A stretch of 64,000 nucleotides of DNA from an uncultured Psychrobacter sp. (GTDB lineage: Bacteria > Pseudomonadota > Gammaproteobacteria > Pseudomonadales > Moraxellaceae), in the NCBI RefSeq assembly GCF_947500265.1, contig NZ_CANMRN010000002.1, positions 496,001-560,000 on the forward strand, in the 5' to 3' direction. The position numbers were made by a program, and so were the translations under genes. This document shows positions 26,731-35,173 of this stretch, in pieces. Under the pieces are notes generated by a model that was not told the origin of the DNA, searched no databases, and worked only from the letters and a program-made list of their open reading frames with translations. Each line of letters begins with the position of its first letter. The first letter of the stretch is position 1.

Positions 26731-28059
26731 CTATGATTTTAGACCCATCGCATAAGTGGCGACTAATGGCTTGATATTCGGCAATTTATCAAAGGCCAAT
26801 AGCGCCATATTTCGTGCCAGCTTAATCGCTGGGTTAGGATGCGTGAAGCCATGTACCACCGCATCACAAAAACGAATCACTCTCTTCTGGTCAGTTTGAC
26901 GTGCTTTTTCATAACGCTTTAATAACTGTGCATCACCAATATCTGCGCCTTTGAGCACTTGTGTGTTCAGCATTTGTGCCAGCACATGCGCATCTCGCAT
27001 GCAGAGATTAAAGCCTTGACCAGCGACAGGGTGCAAAGTATGAGCGGCATTGCCCATAATGACGCAGCGCCTTTCTACCTGCTTATCCGCTAGTACGCGG
27101 GTCAATGGATAGGCTCCGCGGCGACCAGCAGCGGTGAACTTGCCAGCGCGTTGACCGAAGGCTTGCTGTAACGTCTGCAAGAAATGGGCGTCGTCTTCCA
27201 GATATCTGGTTTCTTCACCTGTTGGGCATACCCACACCACAGAGCGTCTGTAGCCTTGTTGATACTCATCATTACCATCGCCCTCTGGATCAGTCAGTGG
27301 GAGCACAGCAAGTGGGCCAGCTGGACTGAAACGCTCAATCGCTGCATGCTCGTGTGGCGTATCTGTCTCTACTACGCCGACGATGGCCGTTTGCTGATAG
27401 TCATACGTAGTTGTACCGATATCTAGTAATTGGCGTACTGTAGAATCACGCCCATCACAAGCGACTAATACGCTAGCTTGCAGCTGCTGCTCGTTTTCGG
27501 CTTCATCGTTATAATTAAAGCTAAGTGTCACACTATCGGCCTGCTGCTGGACAGTTGTCACATTGGCATTATCTATTAAGGTAATTAATGGCTCTTGCTG
27601 TGCGGCTAATAAAAGCTTACGGCCCAACCAAGCGTTTTCGATGACCTGTCCAAATGACTCGACCTTTTCCTCTGCTTTATTCAGCTGCGCGCGCCCAAAA
27701 CTGCCTTGCTCACTAATCTGTACGGTGTCGATACGGCAGGCATGACTTTGTAACTCATCCCACAGTCCAATCTCTTGATATATCTGTACCGTGCGCCGTG
27801 ATAACGCCGTATTGCGACTGTCTAAATAATGGCTGCGAGTACTATCATCCGTTGGACTGATGGTTGGATAGCTGTTTTTTTCTAATAAGGTGCTCGCAAT
27901 ACCGTGATGGGCCAATAGCAATGCAAAAGACAAACCAACATGACCACCACCTGCGATAAGCACTTGCTGGTCAGTTATCGCTTCTTTCTTTTTAGAGATG
28001 CTGTCGAACTTTTTAGGTATGCTGTCAGCATTGGATAAATGTGAATCAGTATCTTGCAT
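26731..28059 (-). CDS. ubiH: 2-polyprenyl-6-methoxyphenol hydroxylase UbiH
   Basis: FAD monooxygenase of ubiquinone biosynthesis, 442 residues. A polar N-terminal stretch of about 30 residues precedes the FAD motif VLIAGGGHVGLSFALLLA. Further family marks are SRNTALSRRTVQIYQEIGLW, VACDGRDSTVRQL and IMGNAAHTLHPVAGQGFNLCMRD. The segment DTVQISEQGSFGRAQL with SFGQVIEN fits UbiH better than UbiI/UbiF. The polar N-terminus, with a repeated DSI-KK pattern, is longer than usual. It is the first of two hydroxylase genes on this strand. The assignment to UbiH within the family is likely but made by eye. Confidence 0.85.
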   Translation of the reverse strand: MQDTDSHLSNADSIPKKFDSISKKKEAITDQQVLIAGGGHVGLSFALLLAHHGIASTLLEKNSYPTISPTDDSTRSHYLDSRNTALSRRTVQIYQEIGLWDELQSHACRIDTVQISEQGSFGRAQLNKAEEKVESFGQVIENAWLGRKLLLAAQQEPLITLIDNANVTTVQQQADSVTLSFNYNDEAENEQQLQASVLVACDGRDSTVRQLLDIGTTTYDYQQTAIVGVVETDTPHEHAAIERFSPAGPLAVLPLTDPEGDGNDEYQQGYRRSVVWVCPTGEETRYLEDDAHFLQTLQQAFGQRAGKFTAAGRRGAYPLTRVLADKQVERRCVIMGNAAHTLHPVAGQGFNLCMRDAHVLAQMLNTQVLKGADIGDAQLLKRYEKARQTDQKRVIRFCDAVVHGFTHPNPAIKLARNMALLAFDKLPNIKPLVATYAMGLKS

Positions 28060-28659
28060 CGTTATTTTCCTAGTGTGATTTTTTGGACAAGCAGTTTATT
28101 TATGATAGATAGCCGCTCATCACTGACTTTATTTTATAATTTTTATCACGTTACTGTCGTGGTTAGATGGGTTGCAGCAATCTATGGTATCGCCCATAGA
28201 TTACCACAAATTGTCTATTCTGCCGTGGTCTTAACCGTAGACAAATCGTTTCTTTACTCTCATCATAAACGAGGTTTATATTTATAAAACTCAAAAATCT
28301 TAATCTTATTGAAGCGCTGTCATACGATGGGTAGCGATGAATTATATAGAACTGATAGCAACATCGAATCAATCTATAGGAAATCGCTATAGCAGTTGCA
28401 ATCCGCATACAAAAACAGTGTCATCTATCTGATGTATGGCTTGAAATTTAAAAATTCTCTACCATAATGAAGGCAAGACTTTTCATTACTTTCATTTACG
28501 ACCTTCCACCAAAACAACAATAATATCGCCGTCATTTTTATTATCTACAATCTTTTTATCACCTAAATACTGTAACGCCACTAACTATTTTATCTCTGCA
28601 ACCCGCCACGCAATTAAAATCAAATCATAGCGTCGGGTACACAATAAAAGGATAATCGC
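28060..28659. other. 600-bp divergent spacer, ubiH / ybeZ
   Basis: Non-coding by inspection. Two short frames of under 85 codons occur on opposite strands but lack convincing start sites or conserved-looking products. The one clear structure is a hairpin at 28179-28202, where AATCTATGG pairs perfectly with CCATAGATT over a 6-nt loop. It has no T-run, so it may be a regulatory or RNA element. The ybeZ ribosome site AAAGGATAA lies at the right end. Confidence 0.55.
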
Positions 28660-29763
28660 TTGACTGATTCCATGAGCCGCCGTATAAAGTTTGAATCATT
28701 GACCCCAGCACAGCTAAAAACCGTGCTTGGTGAATACAACAATCACATGAAATATATCCAAGAACGCCTCGATATTAAAATCATGCAACGCCAAGGCGAT
28801 TTTTGCCTGAGTGGCGATGTGACCAATGTCGAACGCGGTGAACGTATTATCTACAAAATGGTAGATGAAGCGCAGAATACTAAAGACATCAGTGCAGAAG
28901 AGCTGCACCTCATCATCCAATCTAGTCTCTCTCGTGATGAAGACATCGAAGAAGACGAGCAAGACTACGATGACATGGAATATGATGAAAATTTGGATGA
29001 GGCTAGCGAGTTTACGCCCATCAGTTTACGTACACGTAAAGGCCGCATCGTTCCGCGTGGCGGCAACCAACAGCGTTACGTAAAAAACGTCCTGAGCTCT
29101 GACGTGTCATTTGGTATTGGGCCAGCTGGTACGGGTAAAACGTATCTAGCGGTGGCATGTGCCGTCGATATGCTTGAGCGTAATGAGATTGAGCGTATTT
29201 TGCTAGTGCGTCCAGCGGTAGAAGCTGGCGAAAAACTGGGCTTTTTGCCAGGTGATTTGACCCAAAAAATCGATCCGTACTTACGCCCGCTATATGACGC
29301 ACTCTATGAGATGATAGGCTTTGAGAAAGTCGGTAAAATGATTGAGCGTCAGATTATCGAAGTAGCACCGCTTGCCTATATGCGCGGTCGTACTCTGAAT
29401 AACTCGTTTGTCATTCTAGATGAAGCGCAGAACACCACGCCTGAACAGATGAAAATGTTTTTGACACGTTTGGGCTTTGGCTCACGTGCTGTCATCACTG
29501 GTGACATTACTCAGGTGGATTTGCCACGTGGTCACAAATCAGGCTTGGCACAAGCGATGGATATTCTAAAAGATATCGAAGAGATTCATATCACAAAGTT
29601 TGATTCAAAAGACGTGGTACGCCATCAATTGGTACAACAAATTGTTGAAGCCTATGATGTGTTTGATGAAGAGCAAATAGCTTTAGAAGAAAAACGTAAG
29701 TTTGAACGTATTAAAGAACAAGAGCGTAGACAAGCCGTCGCTAATGCAGCAGCCAATCTGTAA
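28660..29763 (+). CDS. ybeZ: PhoH-like ATPase YbeZ, TTG start
   Basis: PhoH-family P-loop protein that works beside the YbeY endoribonuclease in rRNA handling. An N-terminal KH-like part (about residues 15-75) is followed by an acidic linker (DEDIEEDEQDYDDMEYDENLDE). The ATPase domain has Walker A GPAGTGKTYLAV near 157 and Walker B VILDEAQNTTPEQMKMFLTRLG near 258. The best start is TTG at 28660, 7 bp after AAAGGATA; the ATG four codons later would be too far from that site. The length of 367 residues is normal. ybeY follows but is separated by a terminator and more than 300 bp, unlike the tight operon of many relatives. Confidence 0.9.
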   Translation: MTDSMSRRIKFESLTPAQLKTVLGEYNNHMKYIQERLDIKIMQRQGDFCLSGDVTNVERGERIIYKMVDEAQNTKDISAEELHLIIQSSLSRDEDIEEDEQDYDDMEYDENLDEASEFTPISLRTRKGRIVPRGGNQQRYVKNVLSSDVSFGIGPAGTGKTYLAVACAVDMLERNEIERILLVRPAVEAGEKLGFLPGDLTQKIDPYLRPLYDALYEMIGFEKVGKMIERQIIEVAPLAYMRGRTLNNSFVILDEAQNTTPEQMKMFLTRLGFGSRAVITGDITQVDLPRGHKSGLAQAMDILKDIEEIHITKFDSKDVVRHQLVQQIVEAYDVFDEEQIALEEKRKFERIKEQERRQAVANAAANL

Positions 29764-30080
29764 TAATCAAGCTAATCACTGCATTGCAATCATTTGCTAT
29801 AAGCATTTAGCTTGTATAAGAAAACCGGATTACTCAAAGTAGTCCGGTTTTTTCTTACCGACAGTTTATTGAATTTAGCATATTCACTACTAGTCGCCTA
29901 CCAGCAACTTAGCTATAGTAGCCTCTATATATTCTATACATATACCTCTATTTATGAGTCAAAAACTTAGCAATGAGAGATAATAATTAAGCTACTTTTA
30001 TGATAAAAAAACCGCTAAGTAAATAACGTAAACGATGCAGCCTTAAAAACGCATTTATTTTTAATAAAAAGGACAACAAT
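29764..30080. other. 317-bp spacer, ybeZ / ybeY
   Basis: Non-coding. It contains the ybeZ terminator (29822-29853) and then an AT-rich stretch that should hold a separate ybeY promoter. Nothing else recognised. Confidence 0.6.
29822..29853 (+). terminator. Rho-independent terminator after ybeZ
   Basis: AAACCGGATTACT pairs with AGTAGTCCGGTTT (13 bp with one G-T pair) over a CAA loop and is followed by TTT. It splits ybeZ from ybeY. Confidence 0.88.
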
Positions 30081-30680
30081 ATGAGCCAACCTGATAGTAC
30101 TAATTTCGATGACAAGATTGCTAGTAACCATGCTAGTTTAGCAGCACTTGATATCAGTGCGACCGACAGTATTGATGATGAAATATTAGATACTTTTTAT
30201 AATCGCGAGCATTTACTATCAGTCATGATGGCGACTTTAGATTATATAGACGGTCGTATTAATAATGATCTGACCCTACCCTATTTTGCAGATATTGATC
30301 CTGAGCTGTGGCAAGAGAAGTCTAAAACACTAGATATATATATCACTGATGACGTCGAAGGCCGTGCTCTAAATCTAGAAGCACGCGGCAAGGACTATGC
30401 GACCAATATTTTGTCTTATCCAAGCGAATTACCTGCTGCCGTCATTGAGCTAATGCCAACATTGCCTCTTGGAGAGCTGATTATCTGTCATGAAGTGATA
30501 GTACGTGAAGCGGCTGAACAGGACAAAACCGTGGCGCAACACATTAGCCATTTGCTAGTGCATGGCGTGCTACACCTACTGGGTTTTGATCATGAGCTCG
30601 GACAAACTGAACAAGATGAGATGGAGTACTTTGAAATTGAGATTTTGGCAGGCCTAAACCTACCAAATCCTTATATCTAA
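30081..30680 (+). CDS. ybeY: Endoribonuclease YbeY
   Basis: Single-strand metallo-endoribonuclease needed for 16S rRNA 3' maturation and 70S ribosome quality control. The zinc site H161GVLH165LLGFDH171 is the exact H-x3-H-x5-H motif. GELIICHEVI and ATNILSYPSE are also conserved. The 199-residue length includes an extra acidic N-terminal stretch of about 40 residues compared with E. coli. The ATG follows AAGGACAA. It is separated from ybeZ by a terminator and converges on mscS; no ybeX or lnt gene follows. Confidence 0.93.
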   Translation: MSQPDSTNFDDKIASNHASLAALDISATDSIDDEILDTFYNREHLLSVMMATLDYIDGRINNDLTLPYFADIDPELWQEKSKTLDIYITDDVEGRALNLEARGKDYATNILSYPSELPAAVIELMPTLPLGELIICHEVIVREAAEQDKTVAQHISHLLVHGVLHLLGFDHELGQTEQDEMEYFEIEILAGLNLPNPYI

Positions 30681-30687
30681 ACTAGCA

Positions 30688-30722
30688 CTGCTTTAATAAA
30701 CAGTCTTCTAACTATTAAGCAG
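30688..30722. terminator. Inverted repeat between ybeY and mscS, possible bidirectional terminator
   Basis: CTGCTTTAATA pairs with TATTAAGCAG, with one bulged T, over a 14-nt loop in the 49-bp gap between two 3' ends. There is no clear T-run. Confidence 0.4.
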
Positions 30723-30729
30723 CTATCAA

Positions 30730-31605
30730 TCAATCTTTAGATAGCGGCAACTTTTGCGCTTGACCCATTTGGTTGATCATATGGTCTAAGCCTTTAACAT
30801 GGACACTGCGCTGCGGGAATGGAATCTCGATTTTCTCATCATCTAGAGCTTGCTTGAATTGCTCTAGTAGCTCGCATTGCATCGACCACCAGTCGGCATT
30901 GGTTGTCCAAACGTTCAGGGTAAGATCTACTGAGTTGTCGCCTAGATTGGTCACTCGTACGATAGGCTCAGGATCAGTGAAAGCCAATGGGTTGTTTCTT
31001 GCCAGACTTAACATCACGTCTTTAGCCGTTTTGATATCAGCATCGTAACCAATACCGACCGTGATATCGACGCGGCGATTGGGTAGCGCTGTATAATTAA
31101 CCACAGGTGAAGTCGTGATATCGCTATTAGGAATGATGATATCGTGATTGTTAATGGTCGTCAGATGGGTATTAACCAAGGTAATCTCAGTCACCGTACC
31201 TGTGTAGCTGCTAATCTGTACATAATCGCCGCGTACAAACGGGCGAAACGTCACAATCATAATACCAGCGGCAAAATTTGATAGCTGGTCTTTTAATGAC
31301 AAACCAACGGCAACAGCGGCACCACCTAAGATCGCAACGACCGAAGTAGTCTGTACACCGACTTTGCTAAGTGCAGCTAAAATCACTACGACCAGTAGTA
31401 CGCCATACAATAGACGACTTAGAAAACTAGCAACTGTCTCGTCCAGATGGCTACGCGTCATCAAGCGATCGGAAAAAGCGACTGCTTTTTTGGCAAGCCA
31501 ACGTCCAACGATAAATATAAGTATTGCTAAAGCGACTTTAATGACCAGCTCTAGGGCGTTGCTCGTTAAGGTAGCAACATCTACGGTAAAACCTAAAAAT
31601 TCCAT
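30730..31605 (-). CDS. mscS: Small-conductance mechanosensitive channel MscS
   Basis: Heptameric inner-membrane channel that opens under membrane tension during hypo-osmotic shock. The 291-residue length and three membrane helices match E. coli-type MscS. The pore helix TM3 is recognisable as ILGGAAVAVGLSLKDQLSNFAAGIMIV, with the Gly/Ala-packed face. The beta domain follows (RGDYVQISSYTGTVTEI and HDIIIPNSDITTSPVVNY). The C-terminal alpha/beta part ends in a short hydrophilic tail. It is convergent with ybeY and downstream of the TonB-type gene, from which a 191-bp repeat-containing spacer separates it. Confidence 0.92.
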   Translation of the reverse strand: MEFLGFTVDVATLTSNALELVIKVALAILIFIVGRWLAKKAVAFSDRLMTRSHLDETVASFLSRLLYGVLLVVVILAALSKVGVQTTSVVAILGGAAVAVGLSLKDQLSNFAAGIMIVTFRPFVRGDYVQISSYTGTVTEITLVNTHLTTINNHDIIIPNSDITTSPVVNYTALPNRRVDITVGIGYDADIKTAKDVMLSLARNNPLAFTDPEPIVRVTNLGDNSVDLTLNVWTTNADWWSMQCELLEQFKQALDDEKIEIPFPQRSVHVKGLDHMINQMGQAQKLPLSKD

Positions 31606-31698
31606 ACTGACTCTTTATTTTATAGCTGTGTGTTATGAACTTGGGTATCTGTAATGATGAAAAATGGTGCGTTAAGCGTTATTCTTAGCAGTTGTGTT

Positions 31699-31758
31699 TT
31701 CAGTGACATTTTTTTCAGTAGCTTTAATTTCAGCAACTTTAATTTCAGTAACTTTCTG
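31699..31758. repeat. Four degenerate 15-bp repeats
   Basis: Units of the type TTCAGTAACTTTAAT start at 31699, 31714, 31729 and 31744 with exact 15-bp spacing. One minus-strand frame through them reads as repeated Val/Ala-Thr/Ala-Glu-Ile-Lys, but it lacks a good start. Confidence 0.75.
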
Positions 31759-31796
31759 CTTAGCATCTGTCTTCTTAGTGCATGAATACGTTAACC

Positions 31797-32684
31797 TTAG
31801 TACGTTACTTCGACTGTATCACTATAGCGGTAAGTACGTATCAAGCGCAGCTCGACGATATCGCTCATGTCTTCGGTGAATTTACCAAAAGGTGCTGCTT
31901 GTCGTACCGACTGCTTGGCCGCTTCATCCAATATCGTAGAGTTCGAGCTTTCAAGCAAACGAATGGCTTTGATATTGCCGTCGTTACTGATGATAACCAT
32001 TAGCCGTACTTCACCCGTAATACCTTGTGCGCGCGCTTGCACGGGATAGTGCAAGTTGCCCACTCGCTCGACATGCTCGCGGAATGTATTGATATAATCG
32101 GCTGCCGCACCCCGTGTGGTCGAGTTACTATCCATGGTCACGACTTTGGATTTGGTCGCGTAGACCTGCTGACGCTGAGATAGCTGAGCTTCTAAGGTGG
32201 CAATCTGCTTACGTAGCCGCTCTTCTTGTGCCATCGCATCATCTTGCGCTTGCTCGCTATCATTATCCGACTCTACAGTGGCCTGACGCCAACTCAACGT
32301 CGTGCGTAGGTAGCTTTCTTGATAGCGCTGCTGACGCACTTTACGCTGTAAGTTAACGATGTCTTGAGTCTCACTTATTTGCTCAGCAGACATTGCACTT
32401 AGCTGATTGTTCTCTTGTCTGAGCTGCTCTTCTATTGTACCGCCGCCTTCTTGTGAAGCATTGGCAATAAAGTGGGCATCTTCATTGGGCTGCATGTTAT
32501 CGGTCAGCGCCTTTGCTACATCTTGCATCATAGCAGCTGGGTCTTTTCCCATAGAAAAGCTAATCCCGAAAATAATCAGCACATGAACAGCCACCGCAAT
32601 AACAATAGCGACAGGCAAACTTATATCGCGCTTGGGCGCTTGCGCGGAAAAATGATAGCTCTGTGAGTCTTTTATATAGGCCAC
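31797..32684 (-). CDS. TonB-family energy transducer
   Basis: Protein of 295 residues with one N-terminal signal-anchor helix (about 23-45), a periplasmic segment with a strongly predicted coiled coil (about 85-185, rich in Gln, Glu and Arg), and a C-terminal TonB domain (about 205-290: YPVQARAQGITGEVRLMVIISNDGNIKAIRLLES). Such proteins pass proton-motive force to outer-membrane receptors. The Pro-rich spacer of classical TonB is absent and replaced by the coiled coil, as in several Moraxellaceae and TolA-like relatives. No exbB or exbD is next to it. The start codon is GTG at 32684; the next ATG would cut into the membrane helix. Confidence 0.82.
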   Translation of the reverse strand: MAYIKDSQSYHFSAQAPKRDISLPVAIVIAVAVHVLIIFGISFSMGKDPAAMMQDVAKALTDNMQPNEDAHFIANASQEGGGTIEEQLRQENNQLSAMSAEQISETQDIVNLQRKVRQQRYQESYLRTTLSWRQATVESDNDSEQAQDDAMAQEERLRKQIATLEAQLSQRQQVYATKSKVVTMDSNSTTRGAAADYINTFREHVERVGNLHYPVQARAQGITGEVRLMVIISNDGNIKAIRLLESSNSTILDEAAKQSVRQAAPFGKFTEDMSDIVELRLIRTYRYSDTVEVTY

Positions 32685-33265
32685 AATGAATCTCAGCTTG
32701 TGAGCACATCAGTACAAAGCACTATTTAACAAGTGTTGTAACGATAGGCATGATTTACACTGGCGCTATCATAACATGACATAGAATTATGTCGCCAGTA
32801 TAAGCACTGAGACGGCATTTTGACAGCTGCCATACAGTATTGGTAACCTTATCCGCTGATTGAAAAACATGCATTTGAGAATATATAAGGCAGACGAAAC
32901 ACTGTCTATACCAAATGAATTGCTATAAAACGCATGTGTTCATTTTGAAGCCACTATATTTGTTATATACTGCTTTAGCACAATAGAATTAGCAGCACGA
33001 TACTTTGCAACAATCAAAACTGTGCATCGTCTTAATTAGGCACAGTAGATGAATAAGCAGCACAGTAAGTGCAGATTCACTACGCACTAGTATCAGAGGT
33101 CAGTTTTTCGCTTTTGCTACCTATCAGTATAAAAATTACTAATGGTCATAGATATTCAGAAATTATAAGTGATTAGCTTTCGTTTAAATTAATGATAGCC
33201 TGCAAAGTTTGTTTAGCCATTTTTACGTCACCGATTGAATGACGCGCCCTATAAGGATAATAAGT
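32685..33265. other. About 580-bp divergent spacer
   Basis: AT-rich non-coding region between the TonB-type gene and the unknown gene at 33266. It should hold promoters for both. I found no Fur-box-like palindrome, long repeat, RNA gene or good ORF. Confidence 0.55.
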
Positions 33266-34045
33266 TTGAGTGACTTTGATAACGTGAATAATTCAGACAA
33301 TTTTGATGAGTTCTTCGAGAGTATTGGCTATCGTTTTGACGAGTCATTCGGCAGTGGTTGGGAGCGTATCGCCCAATCGGTTAAAGATATCTATAATAAG
33401 ACGACGGACAAGTTCGAAGATGAGTTGTCATTGCCAGTGACACAGACTTACGTTAACGATGCATTACAAAAATTCGTCACCGACAATGTAAAAGCCATTT
33501 TAGAGCTACGCGTCGAGATGCATGATGACTGGTTTCGTTTGTACTGCACTGTCAATGCAGGCGGCATCTATGCCGAAGTAGCAAGTAACTTTAGCCTAGT
33601 TCACGTCCAACTCGATCGCAATGTGCAGCGCTTTGTATTTGGTCAGCAAACTTATACCGATATATTAAATCTGCGCTGCGAGTCTTTTATCAAACGTCAA
33701 GGTGTCAAACTGGCGATTTGGTTTTATCATAGCGTCCTCAAAAAAGACCCTTTAGGCTTTATTCTGTCGTACGTCAATATTGCTCGCGCAAAAGACGAAG
33801 TGATTTATCTCGATATCCATCGTTGGTTAAAAAACAACAAAAAAATCATGAGTACTTTGCATAAGGTGCAGATAAATTATGGCGAGCTAGAAGAAGAGCA
33901 AATGATTTTGAAGGCTCAAATCAACTATCGTGATTTACTGGCGGCCAGCAGTAACGAAGATATCATCGGTGATGATGACGATCCTGAATTGATGCAAGGC
34001 CCTATTAACCCTGTAGATGATGCGACTGAGCCAAACCAAGAGTAA
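33266..34045 (+). CDS. Uncharacterised protein, probable TTG start
   Basis: No family recognised. The 259-residue soluble protein is acidic at both ends and more mixed in the middle. An N-terminal region (SDFDNVNNSDNFDEFFESIGYRF) is followed by helical and beta segments (VKAILELRVEMHDDWFRLYCTVNAGGIYAEV) and a conserved-looking core FVFGQQTYTDILNLRCESFIKRQGVKLAIWFYHSVL. It ends in an acidic tail. No signal peptide or membrane helix. An ATG at 33239 is in frame, but TTG at 33266 has AAGGATAA at proper distance, while the ATG has no ribosome site. It stands alone and ends at a strong terminator. Probably a Moraxellaceae-restricted protein; this is inference. Confidence 0.7.
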   Translation: MSDFDNVNNSDNFDEFFESIGYRFDESFGSGWERIAQSVKDIYNKTTDKFEDELSLPVTQTYVNDALQKFVTDNVKAILELRVEMHDDWFRLYCTVNAGGIYAEVASNFSLVHVQLDRNVQRFVFGQQTYTDILNLRCESFIKRQGVKLAIWFYHSVLKKDPLGFILSYVNIARAKDEVIYLDIHRWLKNNKKIMSTLHKVQINYGELEEEQMILKAQINYRDLLAASSNEDIIGDDDDPELMQGPINPVDDATEPNQE

Positions 34046-34085
34046 GTTGCTAATGTTTTATCGCTTAAGACAATGTTTTGTCCCA

Positions 34086-34140
34086 TAAAAAAACGCTGCA
34101 TCTTAGAGGTTCTTGGCCTTATAGATGCAGCGTTTTTTAT
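34086..34140. terminator. Bidirectional rho-independent terminator
   Basis: AAAACGCTGCATCT (34090-34103) pairs perfectly with AGATGCAGCGTTTT (34123-34136). It is flanked by A- and T-runs and lies between convergent genes. Confidence 0.9.
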
Positions 34141-34152
34141 TAAAGTCGATAA

Positions 34153-34980
34153 CTACCAATAGTTCTCTACAGCAATATTACCTTCACCGCGGCGATTCAT
34201 TACCAGTCCCAACGTCTTTAACGCCTCTTTGGTATCTTCTACCATATCTGGATTACCGCATAGCATGACATGCGTAGTATCAATATCTAATGCGATACCT
34301 GCGCGCGCTTGCAACGTACCCTCTAGCAGTAGCTTCGGCAAACGCTCTGACAACGCGCCTTCGACAGGCTCACGAGTGACGATTGGGATAAAGATAAGCC
34401 TTGCTGGATTATCAACCAGCGTGCCGAAGTCTTCTTGTAGGCTTTCGATTTTCTCAACGTAAGCAAGTTCATCGAGCGAACGTGCGCTATAAGCCAATAC
34501 AATGTGCTCGTAATCTTCCCATGTCTTTAAATCTTGCAGCATCGACAAAAACGGTGCTAAACCAGTCCCTGTTGCTAGCAGCCATAAGTCTTTTGGCAAT
34601 GGCTTTTGGTAGCGTGCTAACGTCAAAAACCCAAATGGCATGGTATTAAGCAGTAGCTCATCACCCACTTGCAAGTGCTGTAATTGCGAGGTAAATGCAC
34701 CGTCAGGAATTACGATAGAGAAAAACTCTATCACCTCATCAAATGGCGAAGAGACAATCGAATACGCGCGAAAGACATCTTCATTCAATGCGATATCAGC
34801 AGTTTCATCACTTGCATCAGTCTGTTGATAATATTTTAATTGACTAGGATTGACACCCAAACGTACAAATTGCCCCGCTGTAAACTTAAAACTATCGGGA
34901 CGACTGACGGTAAAGCTAAATAAATTTGGCGTCCATGTGGTTTTACTGAGCACCGTTACTGTTTGAATATTATCACTCAT
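34153..34980 (-). CDS. fpr: Ferredoxin--NADP+ reductase
   Basis: FAD enzyme exchanging electrons between NADPH and ferredoxin or flavodoxin. The 275-residue, two-domain layout is typical of bacterial Fpr: a FAD-binding barrel with FRAYSIVSSPFDEVIEFFSIVIPDG, and a NADP domain with LLATGTGLAPFLSMLQD and VMLCGNPDMVEDTKEAL. The C-terminus ends GNIAVENYW, an aromatic end as in other Fpr enzymes. The N-terminus carries a short extra loop (KYYQQTDASDETADIALNED near 50-70). It follows the complex I operon on the same strand but is separated from it by a terminator. Confidence 0.92.
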   Translation of the reverse strand: MSDNIQTVTVLSKTTWTPNLFSFTVSRPDSFKFTAGQFVRLGVNPSQLKYYQQTDASDETADIALNEDVFRAYSIVSSPFDEVIEFFSIVIPDGAFTSQLQHLQVGDELLLNTMPFGFLTLARYQKPLPKDLWLLATGTGLAPFLSMLQDLKTWEDYEHIVLAYSARSLDELAYVEKIESLQEDFGTLVDNPARLIFIPIVTREPVEGALSERLPKLLLEGTLQARAGIALDIDTTHVMLCGNPDMVEDTKEALKTLGLVMNRRGEGNIAVENYW

Positions 34981-35069
34981 AATTATTCGTCACTTATACT
35001 TTATTAAACTGTATTTTTATAAGATACCTTTGATAGATAAAAGAAGATAAATACCAAAAAGGTAAGCAT

Positions 35070-35119
35070 AAAAAAGATGCGCCAAGCTTATCATAAAGCT
35101 GGCGCATCTTGGTTTTTTA
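35070..35119. terminator. Terminator of the nuo operon
   Basis: AAGATGCGCCA pairs with TGGCGCATCTT (11 bp) and is extended by AGCTT/AAGCT with one bulge. On the minus strand it is followed by TTTTTT. It lies 55 bp after the nuoN stop. Confidence 0.9.
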
Positions 35120-35173
35120 ACCGTAACAACAGATAGATCGCAGCGACTTATCTGCCGTATTAACTCAGCGACA

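Noticed and set aside
28054..28408. Two short overlapping frames in the ubiH/ybeZ spacer
   Set aside because: Both under 85 codons, on opposite strands, with no ribosome site or plausible protein composition.
32685..33265. Fur box upstream of the TonB-type gene
   Set aside because: No GATAAT-type triple repeat or convincing palindrome in the spacer.
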